From: a virus
Direction: 5' to 3' (one strand)
Virus record (IMG/VR): IMGVR_UViG_3300010354_007956
Location: 1-33,750 of that record
DNA length: 33,750 bases
In this document: one piece after another, positions 1-6,183 of the stretch
Numbering within the stretch: position 1 is the first letter of the stretch
How the letters are laid out: each line of letters opens with the position of its first letter
Translations under genes and position numbers: made by a program
Notes under the pieces: model-generated
What the model was told of the DNA's origin: nothing
Database searches by the model: none
What the model saw: only the letters and a program-made list of their open reading frames with translations

Positions 1-425
1 ATAAGACAGTATCCACGATCCAAACCATAAACACCGCCGCTAGTACCACAATCAATATATTGGATACCAAGTTTTGCCAAGCGTTCTGCTCTTTTCCGAC
101 TGTCTTTAAAATTGCTATTGCCATGATCAATAATAATATCTCCTTCACTACAATATCGTAGTAGCTCATTGATTGTCTCCTCTACAGTTTCAGCAGGAAC
201 AACCATCTGAAATATTCCTGGTTGTATTCTTCCCCTTTCGTTTTGTTTAACTACTTTAACAAGATTTTCAATAGTAGTTGAAATCCCATCCACATATCCC
301 TTTTCATAGGCTTCGTTTGCTTTTTCATAATTCCTTCGATAACCCCAAACTTCTATACCTGCTTTCATCATACGACGGGACATACCTTCACCCATACGTC
401 CCAATCCGATCAGTCCTACTTTCAT
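1..425 (-). CDS. gnd: 6-phosphogluconate dehydrogenase, N-terminal part (cut by window edge)
   Basis: The enzyme oxidatively decarboxylates 6-phosphogluconate to ribulose 5-phosphate, making NADPH in the pentose phosphate pathway. Translating 425 down to 1 gives about 141 residues with no stop. The start MKVGLIGLGRMG carries the Rossmann GxGxxG motif, a later stretch reads VVPAETVEETI, and the visible end reads DCGTSGGVYGLDRGYC, which matches the family's substrate-binding SGG region. The C-terminal helical domain lies outside the window. The gene begins 1 base after the stop of the small upstream ORF and is the last visible gene of the operon with talC. In cyanophages this pair is thought to push host carbon toward NADPH and ribose for nucleotides. 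Identification is secure; completeness cannot be judged. Confidence 0.93.
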   Translation of the reverse strand, partial: MKVGLIGLGRMGEGMSRRMMKAGIEVWGYRRNYEKANEAYEKGYVDGISTTIENLVKVVKQNERGRIQPGIFQMVVPAETVEETINELLRYCSEGDIIIDHGNSNFKDSRKRAERLAKLGIQYIDCGTSGGVYGLDRGYCL

Positions 426-632
426 TTAACTCTCCCAATTTTCGTATTGTTGTTTGAAATAAGCATCAACTTTTCTTAAATCATCCAAATGAATATCACA
501 AGTATAATTATTTTCATCACACCATTCTAATGCGAATGCATGAATTCTTTCATCACTTTTCATTTTTGGTACTCCATAAATTCTAGCAAAAGAAGACATT
601 ACAAAGTTCCAACATTCATGCTCTTTTTTCAT
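426..632 (-). CDS. Small hypothetical protein between talC and gnd
   Basis: This 68-residue protein is not recognised. It is acidic to neutral, has no membrane segment or signal peptide, and contains three cysteines (two near the N-terminal half of the molecule, one in CDENNYTCD). Charged and aromatic residues dominate the C-terminus (DAYFKQQYENWES), suggesting a small soluble helical protein. Its start overlaps the end of talC by 4 bases and its stop lies directly against the gnd start, so it is translationally coupled between two pentose phosphate genes. That position hints at a role with carbon metabolism, but this is only inference. The tight fit between neighbours is the main reason to believe it is real. 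Confidence 0.7.
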   Translation of the reverse strand: MKKEHECWNFVMSSFARIYGVPKMKSDERIHAFALEWCDENNYTCDIHLDDLRKVDAYFKQQYENWES

Positions 633-1294
633 TTATCTTTTTGATTATTAATGACTTCATCCCAATCTTTTTGGAAAAGTTCTAGACCCTTATCAGTCAT
701 AATATTTTTATACATTCCCCAGAATACGATTGGTGGAATAGTAACTACATCGGCACCATTCAGTGCAGATTGCTCAACTTGTCTTACATCACGAAGAGAT
801 GCGGCAAGGATTTGTGTTTTTGTTCCAGAGTAATCAAATGCCTTACGGATATTTTTGATCAACTCAATCCCATCAATTGAATTATCCATCCAACGACCCA
901 CGAAGGGTGAGATGAACGTTGCTCCTGCCTTAGATGCAAGAATTGCCTGAGCAACTGAGAACACCAGAGTTACATTAGTTTTAATGCCTTTGTCGGAAAG
1001 AAACTTACAAGCCTTAAGTCCCTCCACTGTACAAGGAACTTTAATCGTAACTGCAGGTGCAATCGTGTAATACTTTTCTGCTTGTGAAAGCATTTCTTCA
1101 GATGCATCTGCTACAACTTCTGCGGAGATACTTTCCAAGTTTTTAAATTCACTTGAAATCTCTGCGATAACGTCTAGAAGTTGTCTGCCGCTTTTAAGAA
1201 TAAGTGATGGATTTGTAGTGACCCCATCTAATATTCCCGTTTCATATGCTGGTTTAATTAAAGAAACATCAGCAGTATCTAGAAAAATCTTCAT
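629..1294 (-). CDS. talC: Transaldolase, TalC/FSA-like short form
   Basis: This transaldolase transfers a dihydroxyacetone unit between sugar phosphates in the pentose phosphate pathway. The 221-residue protein matches the short TalC/fructose-6-phosphate aldolase-like class rather than the ~330-residue TalB class. It shows the barrel-start Asp (FLDTAD, D6), TTNPS at 26-30, the Schiff-base lysine in TIKVP (K85), TNVTLVFS at 107-113 and the phosphate-binding FVGR at 131-134. It sits between small membrane-protein genes and gnd, in the same direction. Cyanophage TalC is a known auxiliary metabolic gene that supports nucleotide synthesis during infection. The start at 1294 directly follows a purine-rich stretch (GGAGATAATGA on the coding strand). 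The call is secure. Confidence 0.95.
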   Translation of the reverse strand: MKIFLDTADVSLIKPAYETGILDGVTTNPSLILKSGRQLLDVIAEISSEFKNLESISAEVVADASEEMLSQAEKYYTIAPAVTIKVPCTVEGLKACKFLSDKGIKTNVTLVFSVAQAILASKAGATFISPFVGRWMDNSIDGIELIKNIRKAFDYSGTKTQILAASLRDVRQVEQSALNGADVVTIPPIVFWGMYKNIMTDKGLELFQKDWDEVINNQKDK

Positions 1295-1304
1295 TCATTA
1301 TCTC

Positions 1305-1394
1305 CTATTGTGGATATGCGTGATTTAATCCCCAAATAATAAAAATTCCAATGACCCCAAAAATAGTCATCGTTGTATATATGAGTTTAGTCAT
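1305..1394 (-). CDS. 29-residue single-pass membrane peptide
   Basis: The frame reads MTKLIYTTMTIFGVIGIFII followed by WGLNHAYPQ and a TAG stop at 1305-1307. The centre is a clear hydrophobic helix of about 18 residues, giving the size and look of the tiny single-helix subunits of photosynthetic complexes, although I see no match to a specific one. It overlaps the end of the upstream gene by 8 bases and ends 11 bases before talC, filling what would otherwise be an empty gap in a compact operon. Both facts support translation. A role at the host thylakoid membrane is inference from its neighbours only. Confidence 0.5.
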   Translation of the reverse strand: MTKLIYTTMTIFGVIGIFIIWGLNHAYPQ

Positions 1395-1677
1395 CTTCCT
1401 CATCCTCGTAAGTAGATGGTTCTTCAAAGAGTTCATCCATTTTTTGTTGAAGAATTCTTTGATGTAGTTCTTGTAAATCTTCTTCTGTAAATCTAATCAC
1501 CAGTAAAGGATCTCCTGCCCTAACGTCGTTTAATTCTGGGTGTTTGACTTTTGGACTTTTTGAATACCCATGATGAGCATTCATAATCATCCACCCCTGC
1601 ACAAACATTGATATAGAAATAATTAAAAGAACAAACCACGGAACCAAAAAAATTAGTTCAGAGTGATTTTGAGCCAT
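1387..1677 (-). CDS. Membrane-anchored small protein resembling DUF2973
   Basis: The protein has 96 residues. Residues about 8-30 form a strong membrane helix (LIFLVPWFVLLIISISMFVQ). They are followed by a soluble part with HPELNDVRAGDPLLVIRF at about 47-64 and a very acidic end. From memory, the HPEL...EPLLVMR pattern after an N-terminal helix is typical of the small cyanobacterial family DUF2973 of unknown function; this assignment is moderate and was not checked by search. It overlaps the upstream membrane gene by 25 bases and the downstream 29-residue peptide by 8. Its place in the talC/gnd operon suggests a host-derived function tied to photosynthesis or membranes, which is inference. 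Confidence 0.75.
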   Translation of the reverse strand: MAQNHSELIFLVPWFVLLIISISMFVQGWMIMNAHHGYSKSPKVKHPELNDVRAGDPLLVIRFTEEDLQELHQRILQQKMDELFEEPSTYEDEEDD

Positions 1678-1859
1678 GGTAGTAAAGGCGGAATTACCCC
1701 AACCAGTCTCAACAGTCCCTCAGCAAATAAAGCAAGAACCACCCAACCGACGCACATACTAATGATAGAAGCATTACGATTGTGTCTTCTGATAGCAGCA
1801 TCGATCATCTCCTGCACTTCTGTGCGAGTTACATAATCATCATCGAAAGGTTCCATCAT
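1653..1859 (-). CDS. Small membrane protein with acidic N-terminus
   Basis: This 68-residue unknown protein starts MMEPFDDDYVTRTEVQEMID, a short acidic helical segment. A hydrophobic stretch follows at about 32-60 (ISMCVGWVVLALFAEGLLRL and VIPPLLPWL), making one or two membrane passes. The start shares an ATGA overlap with the stop of the 49-residue gene upstream, and its end overlaps the DUF2973-like gene by 25 bases. This chain of overlaps shows one polycistronic message from the promoter near 2032-2059. The function is unknown; membrane location is predicted from hydrophobicity only. Confidence 0.68.
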   Translation of the reverse strand: MMEPFDDDYVTRTEVQEMIDAAIRRHNRNASIISMCVGWVVLALFAEGLLRLVGVIPPLLPWLKITLN

Positions 1860-2005
1860 TTCTCATCTCCAAGAAATTTTGCGAGAGGATCTCTTCGGGT
1901 TTTCACAATTTCAACTGCTCTTTTGTAAAACATATTGTCTGTATTACCAGACTGTTCAAAAGTCTCCTTGATCTTCACCCAGTTAAGGTAGGTGTGCTGA
2001 TCCAT
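1856..2005 (-). CDS. 49-residue hypothetical protein, first gene of the talC/gnd operon
   Basis: Reading from the ATG at 2003-2005 gives MDQHTYLNWVKIKETFEQSG, then NTDNMFYKRAVEIVKTRRDP, then LAKFLGDEK and TGA. It looks like a small, charged, mostly helical soluble protein. The stop forms an ATGA overlap with the next gene. The start lies about 27 bases downstream of a sigma70-like promoter (2032-2059), making it the promoter-proximal cistron. No family is recognised. The overlap, promoter placement and non-random composition support a real gene. Confidence 0.6.
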   Translation of the reverse strand: MDQHTYLNWVKIKETFEQSGNTDNMFYKRAVEIVKTRRDPLAKFLGDEK

Positions 2006-2031
2006 AGGTCTTAAATTAATTACTACTAGTT

Positions 2032-2059
2032 ATGCTAGTGAGTAATTGTGATTTGTCAA
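2032..2059 (-). promoter_or_regulatory. sigma70-like promoter of the talC/gnd operon
   Basis: On the minus strand a perfect -35 TTGACA (2054-2059) is followed after 16 bases by TAGCAT (2032-2037), which matches TATAAT at 4 of 6 positions. The first gene starts at 2005. T4-like cyanophage early genes are read by host sigma70 polymerase, so this fits an early promoter. The -10 is only moderate. Confidence 0.5.
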
Positions 2060-2119
2060 CTATGTGTTGATCTTGAGACACAGATTAAGACATTATTAAA
2101 TTTGTTATATTTCTTAAAC

Positions 2120-2202
2120 GGAAAGGGTGGGATTTGAACCCACGGTGCTACTAACACGGCAGTTTTCAAGACTGCTGCCATAAACCACTCGGCCACCTTT
2201 CC
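2120..2202 (-). tRNA. tRNA-Ser (UGA)
   Basis: The minus strand folds as a class II tRNA. The acceptor GGAAAGG pairs with CCTTTCC, and the anticodon stem GCAGT/ACTGC encloses CTTGAAA with anticodon TGA. It has a long variable arm, and the T-arm carries GGGTTCAAATCCC. It is 83 bases long with no encoded CCA. The gene stands alone between the talC operon promoter and a plus-strand gene. Confidence 0.92.
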
Positions 2203-2251
2203 AAATTGTATAGTATATATTATAATACCATTTAAAGTTTTTTGTCAAGAT

Positions 2252-2845
2252 ATGAATTTTGATCAGTTTTTAATCTCATTAGGTTATAACGATGATAATC
2301 AAATTATAACACCACCAGAAAAAACTGGTCCAATATTAGAATATAATATCAATAACCATATAGTTTTCATATGCCCATACGTTATAGTATACGAAAACAA
2401 AAAAAGTTATTTGAATGTAGAGTATGAATATAGTAAGTATTACTACTCCCAAGAAAAAACTAAAACTAAAATTAAATCTTTAATTAATATTATAAAATAT
2501 CCAAGTCCAGGGAAAATATATGATGTTGGTTGGGATATAAGATGTTCAGTAAATCCAGTTTTATTCTCAAAAAAAGATAGATCTTTTCTTGCAATTTCGA
2601 CATTCAGGCAATGTAAAAAATGTCTAGAGACTGGTGCTGGATTTTTTCATCCAACACCAGGTGATATTGTGGGATCAAGACCCGTTGGAATTAAATTGGA
2701 TATGGGATTTAATTTTGAATCTGAAAGAATGGGAACCCATCAAAGAAGCATTCTTTCAAAAAAAGTATTCTCTTTTGGAGAAATTAAAGAAGATGGTATG
2801 CAATATGCAATATACGGAGATGATTTGAAATTATCCCCTATCTAA
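2252..2845 (+). CDS. Hypothetical protein, the only plus-strand gene in the window
   Basis: This 197-residue protein is not recognised. It begins MNFDQFLISLGYNDDNQIIT, has no obvious signal or membrane helix, is rich in Tyr, Ile and Lys, and carries a CKKC pair at about 122-125 followed by a Gly/Pro-rich part (TPGDIVGSRPVGIKLDMGF). No larger minus-strand frame competes with it. A TATAAT-like box lies at 2221-2226, 26 bases before the start, in an AT-rich stretch just after tRNA-Ser. Its end overlaps by 8 bases the end of the minus-strand gene at 2838. Opposite orientation to everything around suggests recent acquisition or separate expression; that is inference. Possible later ATGs exist, so the start is not certain. 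Confidence 0.68.
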   Translation: MNFDQFLISLGYNDDNQIITPPEKTGPILEYNINNHIVFICPYVIVYENKKSYLNVEYEYSKYYYSQEKTKTKIKSLINIIKYPSPGKIYDVGWDIRCSVNPVLFSKKDRSFLAISTFRQCKKCLETGAGFFHPTPGDIVGSRPVGIKLDMGFNFESERMGTHQRSILSKKVFSFGEIKEDGMQYAIYGDDLKLSPI

Positions 2846-3098
2846 TTTCAAAGTCTAATTTACGTACCTTTCTTTTTCTTCTCGCTTCTTGCCACGCAAT
2901 ATCTTCCATAGAAAAGATAGTTTCTTTTTGTTTATTTTTAACTTGATTTAACATTACAATACTAGTCAAATCAAGTGCAGTTATAGTTTTGTTGTTTTTT
3001 ATCGTAGACATATTAGAGCATCCACACGTTATTGTTCTACTTGGATGCCCTTCAATCTCAACATTACACATTTTACATCTTATCTTTATATTTTCCAT
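2838..3098 (-). CDS. Small Cys-rich protein downstream of the radical SAM gene
   Basis: With the ATG at 3098 the product is 86 residues: MENIKIRCKMCNVEIEGHPS and onward. A CKMC pair and a later CGCSN motif could bind one zinc ion. The middle contains ITALDLTSIVMLN, and the C-terminus is basic (EARRKRKVRKLDFEIR). A longer start at 3125 would overlap the radical SAM gene; 3098 lies 2 bases after that gene's stop and is preferred. Direct coupling to the radical SAM gene suggests the two may work together, for example as modifier and substrate or adaptor, but nothing in the sequence proves this. Confidence 0.7.
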   Translation of the reverse strand: MENIKIRCKMCNVEIEGHPSRTITCGCSNMSTIKNNKTITALDLTSIVMLNQVKNKQKETIFSMEDIAWQEARRKRKVRKLDFEIR

Positions 3099-3100
3099 AA

Positions 3101-4351
3101 TTAACTTACATAATCGACTAAACATTGAAGTTCTGGAATAACTTCTAATAAATTTTGATTTCGTATTTTATCTATTTTTTTAGTATCTTCTAAAAATTCT
3201 ATTATCTTATTTTTATCTGGCGGTTCTGGATTATCTAGTTTTTCCAAAATTTGTCTAAGATGTTCATCTATATTTACTGGATATGTATTGGAAAAATTCA
3301 ATAACTTTTCTTTTATTTTTTGTCGCTGTTCAATAGGATATAACTCCAAATTATATATACCATCACGCATGTTTCCTTCTTGCGACAATGTAAAATTTGA
3401 GAACGAATATTCTTCTTTAATAAAATTAATATCAATTAAATATGAAATAATTTCTGGTATCCTATCAACATTGAAAATACTAACAACAATATTAGCAGAT
3501 ACATTAAAAATATTAGGACTAAATCCTAAGATAGTAAAATCATGAAATATATTAGATATTGTTTTTAAGTTACTAGATAATTTATTCCATACCGTTCCAT
3601 ACCTAACATATTCAGATCTTGATCCTATTTCATCAATACTAATATTAACAAATAGTTTAGATGAATCCCATTTAGACCATAATTTTAATATATCATTATT
3701 TTTATAATCTATTACAGAAAAATTAGTATTGTATCTCAATTCTACCTGTGACTGTTTATTATTAGCAATAAGATATTCTAACATTTCATAATGCTCATCC
3801 ATTATTAATACTTCACCACCAGAAAACTCAATGAGTTCTAAGTTATCAATATTGTCACGATACAATTTCTTAAAATCAAAATAATTGTTAACATTTAAAA
3901 TAGGTTCATCATAATAATCACCTAAATTATTAACTCTAGTTTCAAAATTAATAGAACTGCTAAGTTTTGCCCAACATGTTCTACACTTGAAATTACATTT
4001 ATTACTTAATCTGTAATCAAAACCCTTTATTTTAATTTCTTTAACGGATCCATCATCAAGTGTAATAGAATCAACCTCAGAAAAACTACTTTCAAATTTT
4101 TTATTGTAAAAATATTTTAAATTTTCATGATCAAATTCATTAGTACATGATTGGCACGATTCGGGCAAATCATCTTTAAACATATCCAATCTGAATTGCT
4201 TCATCTTATCACCATTCCAAATTTCTTCTAAAGTTTGGAATTTTAAATTTCCCAACTCAGTTGCATTACTACAACAAGGCACCACAGTTCCTTCAGGAAG
4301 TATATCCAAATAAACCCATGGTACAATACATTTGGGTATTCTATTTGCCAT
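3101..4351 (-). CDS. Radical SAM protein with N-terminal SPASM/twitch-like domain
   Basis: Radical SAM enzymes use a 4Fe-4S cluster and S-adenosylmethionine to start radical reactions. In this 416-residue protein the cluster motif CNFKCRTC (C119, C123, C126; CX3CX2C) lies after an N-terminal region, and FSGGE is found further on. The first ~80 residues look like a SPASM or twitch auxiliary-cluster domain (C8 in CIVPWVYLDI, PCC at 25-27, GNLKFQTLEEIWNG at 34-47, CQSC at 66-69). This domain normally follows the radical SAM core, so here the order is reversed. The substrate is unknown. An AATAAATA late-type promoter lies 28 bases upstream, and the gene is followed after 2 bases by the Cys-rich small gene. 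Confidence 0.85.
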   Translation of the reverse strand: MANRIPKCIVPWVYLDILPEGTVVPCCSNATELGNLKFQTLEEIWNGDKMKQFRLDMFKDDLPESCQSCTNEFDHENLKYFYNKKFESSFSEVDSITLDDGSVKEIKIKGFDYRLSNKCNFKCRTCWAKLSSSINFETRVNNLGDYYDEPILNVNNYFDFKKLYRDNIDNLELIEFSGGEVLIMDEHYEMLEYLIANNKQSQVELRYNTNFSVIDYKNNDILKLWSKWDSSKLFVNISIDEIGSRSEYVRYGTVWNKLSSNLKTISNIFHDFTILGFSPNIFNVSANIVVSIFNVDRIPEIISYLIDINFIKEEYSFSNFTLSQEGNMRDGIYNLELYPIEQRQKIKEKLLNFSNTYPVNIDEHLRQILEKLDNPEPPDKNKIIEFLEDTKKIDKIRNQNLLEVIPELQCLVDYVS

Positions 4352-4378
4352 ATATCTATACTATAAACGTGTAGTAGT

Positions 4379-4386
4379 TATTTATT
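4379..4386 (-). promoter_or_regulatory. T4-type late promoter (AATAAATA) before the radical SAM gene
   Basis: The minus strand reads AATAAATA, fitting the NATAAATA late box known from T4-like cyanophages, 28 bases before the ATG at 4351 and just downstream of the tRNA-Val gene. AT-rich chance matches are possible. Confidence 0.45.
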
Positions 4387-4396
4387 TTTTTAAATA

Positions 4397-4468
4397 TGGG
4401 AAGTATCGGATTTGAACCAATGACTTACTGCTTGTAAGGCAGTCACTCTACCGCTGAGTTAACCTCCC
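4397..4468 (-). tRNA. tRNA-Val (UAC)
   Basis: The acceptor GGGAGGT pairs with ACTTCCC with one G-U, and the anticodon stem ACTGC/GCAGT encloses CTTACAA, giving anticodon TAC. The T-arm carries TTGGTTCAAATCCGA. It is 72 bases with discriminator A and no CCA. It is the last gene of the tRNA cluster in the direction of transcription. Confidence 0.9.
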
Positions 4469-4472
4469 GAAA

Positions 4473-4516
4473 CAGGGGTGATCAATTCCCCTGACCTAGA
4501 AAATTCTAGGTTTTAG
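4473..4516. other. Two short hairpins in the tRNA spacer
   Basis: The spacer between tRNA-Val and tRNA-Asn contains an AGGGG...CCCCT hairpin (about 4475-4493) and a stronger ACCTAGAA/TTCTAGGT hairpin (about 4495-4513). On the plus strand the second is followed by TTTTAG; on the minus strand there is no T-run. They may guide processing of the tRNA precursor. The rest of the ~108-base spacer shows no gene. Confidence 0.4.
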
Positions 4517-4576
4517 AAAGTCGGATATGATGATCCCGACTAGTATGAAAGATCCAGACATTTCCAGACCTTTCAA

Positions 4577-4649
4577 CTCCCCCGCCTGGACTCGAACCAG
4601 GGACATAAGGATTAACAGTCCTCCGTTCTACCGACTGAACTACAGGGGA
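4577..4649 (-). tRNA. tRNA-Asn (GUU)
   Basis: The acceptor TCCCCTG pairs with CGGGGGA with one G-U. The anticodon stem GAGGA/TCCTT encloses CTGTTAA, giving anticodon GTT. The T-arm is GGTTCGAGTCC. The discriminator is G, as usual for tRNA-Asn. It is 73 bases and the third of four canonical tRNAs in the cluster by direction of transcription. Confidence 0.92.
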
Positions 4650-4657
4650 ATATGTGT

Positions 4658-4732
4658 ACCGTTGTGGGGGAATCGAACCCCTACTTCTCCAACTCCCTTG
4701 TCGGGGTGTCCTGACCACTAGACTACCAACGG
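4658..4732 (-). tRNA. tRNA-like gene with aberrant anticodon arm, isotype unassigned
   Basis: The minus strand has clear tRNA ends. CCGTTGG pairs with ACAACGG except at the innermost pair (G-A). T8-A9 and a D-arm TAGTCTAGTGGTCAGGAC are present, as is a T-loop GGGGTTCGATTCCCC. Between D-arm and T-arm there are two bases too many, and no 5-bp stem with a 7-base loop and U33 can be drawn. Instead the region forms ACCCC-GACAA-GGG(A)GT with a 5-base loop. The closing pair of the T-stem is also mismatched. It lies among intact tRNA genes, so it is either a decaying tRNA, an unusual one, or a tRNA-like RNA element. The anticodon cannot be read with confidence. Confidence 0.6.
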
Positions 4733-4755
4733 CATGATGGAGCATAAAACTCCAA

Positions 4756-4829
4756 CGTCTCAGGAGGGACTTGAACCCCCGACCAACTGCTTAGAAGGCA
4801 GATGCTCTATCCAACTGAGCTACTGAGAC
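4756..4829 (-). tRNA. tRNA-Arg (UCU)
   Basis: The acceptor GTCTCAG pairs perfectly with CTGAGAC. The anticodon stem CTGC/GCAG encloses CTTCTAA, giving anticodon TCT, which reads AGA/AGG. The D-arm is AGCTCAGTTGGATAGAGC and the T-arm GGGTTCAAGTCCC. It is 74 bases with discriminator G. AGA is a favoured Arg codon in AT-rich phages, which fits a codon-compensation role. Confidence 0.93.
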
Positions 4830-4853
4830 AATAAGACAATCTATGATTGTCAA

Positions 4854-4925
4854 TAGGACTGCAGAGAATTGAACTCCGTTCACACCGTTATAAGCAGTGG
4901 GCCTTAACCGATAGGCGACAGTCCC
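4854..4925 (-). tRNA. tRNA-Ile (UAU)
   Basis: The acceptor GGGACTG pairs with CAGTCCT with one terminal G-U. The anticodon stem CACTG/CGGTG encloses CTTATAA, giving anticodon TAT, which reads AUA. The T-arm is GAGTTCAATTCTC. It is 72 bases. AUA is rare in many bacteria but frequent in the AT-rich genes of this window (for example the glycan operon). The alternative, a CAT anticodon modified to lysidine, is excluded by the sequence. Confidence 0.9.
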
Positions 4926-4941
4926 TTATGTAGTTATTGTA

Positions 4942-5334
4942 TCACTCCTTAGGGCAGTTGTCAACCCATGGAGCACAAAGTCGCATTTCACCACCTAGTA
5001 GTTCCTGCGCTTTGCTACCGTCTGGTGGTCTCTCAACCAACGTCGGTGCAATCATCTTAACCTCTCCCGTGTCTCCTGTCAAGCGTTCGTAGTCCGCAAT
5101 TGCTGCATCAACATCACGCTTAACTCTACGTTCAAGTTTCTCGGGATCCTTAATAACAAACTCATTAAGAATAGTTTGTGGAAAATATTTTCTTTGAATT
5201 TCATCCAGTAAGTCCCAAAGTCCATTTTCGGATACTCCTGTACATTGTGAAAGTGCTACAATAATAGATGATAATACAATTCCTATAATTGCATATTGTT
5301 TTATATCTGGTTTCTTTTTACCGAAGTTGAACAT
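4942..5334 (-). CDS. Membrane-anchored hypothetical protein next to the lysozyme gene
   Basis: From the ATG at 5334 the product is 130 residues: a short basic start (MFNFGKKKPDIKQ), one hydrophobic helix at about 14-31 (YAIIGIVLSSIIVALSQC), then a charged helical stretch and a Pro-containing end with two cysteines. A GTG at 5352 would add six residues, but it lies only 8 bases after the AATAAATA box at 5360-5367, so the ATG is favoured. It follows the tail-lysozyme-like gene in the same direction. An inner-membrane or spanin-like role in lysis is possible from topology and neighbour, but no family is recognised and the gene is not clearly a spanin. Confidence 0.65.
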   Translation of the reverse strand: MFNFGKKKPDIKQYAIIGIVLSSIIVALSQCTGVSENGLWDLLDEIQRKYFPQTILNEFVIKDPEKLERRVKRDVDAAIADYERLTGDTGEVKMIAPTLVERPPDGSKAQELLGGEMRLCAPWVDNCPKE

Positions 5335-5359
5335 AGGGGAGTTCTGCAGCACTCCCCCG

Positions 5360-5367
5360 TATTTATT
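5360..5367 (-). promoter_or_regulatory. T4-type late promoter (AATAAATA)
   Basis: AATAAATA on the minus strand, 26 bases before the ATG at 5334, sits in the 23-base gap after the lysozyme gene. It fits the NATAAATA late consensus and supports the ATG start of the downstream gene over the GTG. Confidence 0.45.
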
Positions 5368-5375
5368 CTATTGTA

Positions 5376-6029
5376 TCAAACTTCTACCGTGATCAGTCGG
5401 TTAGCATATTCATGTGCATAAGATGTACGGGCACCATGAATGCCCCAACCAATCCAACTATACGCATAGTTCATGTAACGATCTATAGACTTACCAGGCA
5501 TTTTCATTCTGTCTGAGATACGTTTCCATTGAACTTCATTCGTTAGATAACGAAGTTGCGTTTGAAGATCTGATGGAGAACCACCATACTTCTTAGCAAA
5601 TTCACCCAATCCATAATAACGATCGGCAGATGTCCATTGGATCAGTCCATAACCGCCATAGCAGCGGTTCCAACTGGTCCTGCTACCACCTTCACAAATA
5701 TTAGGCACGAACATAGATTCTTGCTTAATATTGCCCATGATAGTAGCAAGGGCGTTTCTGTCTTTAATTCCTTGATCTTGGAAATAATCCAGAGCAAGTT
5801 GTTCATGTTGTGAACACCCTTTACAAATTAGCCTTTTCTCTTTAGGCTTTGGGATTGCAACCTCGCGGATTGCTGTCGTCTCTGGTTCAAACTCTTTAAT
5901 AATTGAATAAGGTTTTTCTTCCACTGGGGGAGGAGGACCTTGCAGTTTATAACTAGAGAATGGCAGTGTTGCCGTATTGGTTGTAACCATCGCTACGAGA
6001 GGAACGGCTACAGTAAAGAAGTTAAGCAT
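5376..6029 (-). CDS. Phage tail lysozyme-like peptidoglycan hydrolase
   Basis: The 217-residue protein begins with a hydrophobic, signal-like stretch (residues 1-22) and a Pro/Glu-rich linker to about 70. The domain from about 77 on resembles the phage tail lysozyme family (lysozyme fold, cleaves peptidoglycan). Key parts are LDYFQDQGIKDRNALATIMG, then NIKQES with candidate catalytic E104, CEGG with a Cys pair, and GLIQWTSADRY, a conserved substrate-cleft segment. Aromatic repeats (YMNYAYSWIGWG) close the domain. An export signal plus a lysozyme fold would suit either host lysis or virion entry. A terminator lies 97 bases upstream, so it probably has its own promoter, though I found no good late box in the gap. 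Confidence 0.82.
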   Translation of the reverse strand: MLNFFTVAVPLVAMVTTNTATLPFSSYKLQGPPPPVEEKPYSIIKEFEPETTAIREVAIPKPKEKRLICKGCSQHEQLALDYFQDQGIKDRNALATIMGNIKQESMFVPNICEGGSRTSWNRCYGGYGLIQWTSADRYYGLGEFAKKYGGSPSDLQTQLRYLTNEVQWKRISDRMKMPGKSIDRYMNYAYSWIGWGIHGARTSYAHEYANRLITVEV

Positions 6030-6125
6030 TAAAATTAATTGAACTCTACATCCGTATAGAAGAGGGGTACACCCACCTCTCGATGGGCATCTTCCACGGC
6101 TCTAAATGTCACTCACAGACTCATA

Positions 6126-6152
6126 ATAAAAAACCCACCATTTAAGTGGGTT
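6126..6152 (-). terminator. Rho-independent terminator
   Basis: On the minus strand AACCCAC and GTGGGTT form a 7-bp stem with a 7-base loop, followed by TTTTATT. It ends transcripts of the small-gene group 6184-6998. The remaining 6030-6125 shows no ORF or clear promoter. Confidence 0.8.
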
Positions 6153-6183
6153 CTATGCATAATAAGTTATTATTTAGGATCTG

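Noticed and set aside
4658-4732. Idea that the odd tRNA has an inverted anticodon arm (which could form ACTCC/GGGGT around CTTGTCG)
   Set aside because: The flipped version gives a good stem but leaves a variable loop of the wrong length, so the inversion is not supported enough.
4506-4745. ORFs on both strands across the tRNA cluster (79 and 64 codons)
   Set aside because: They consist of tRNA sequence read as protein; clear tRNA folds explain the region.
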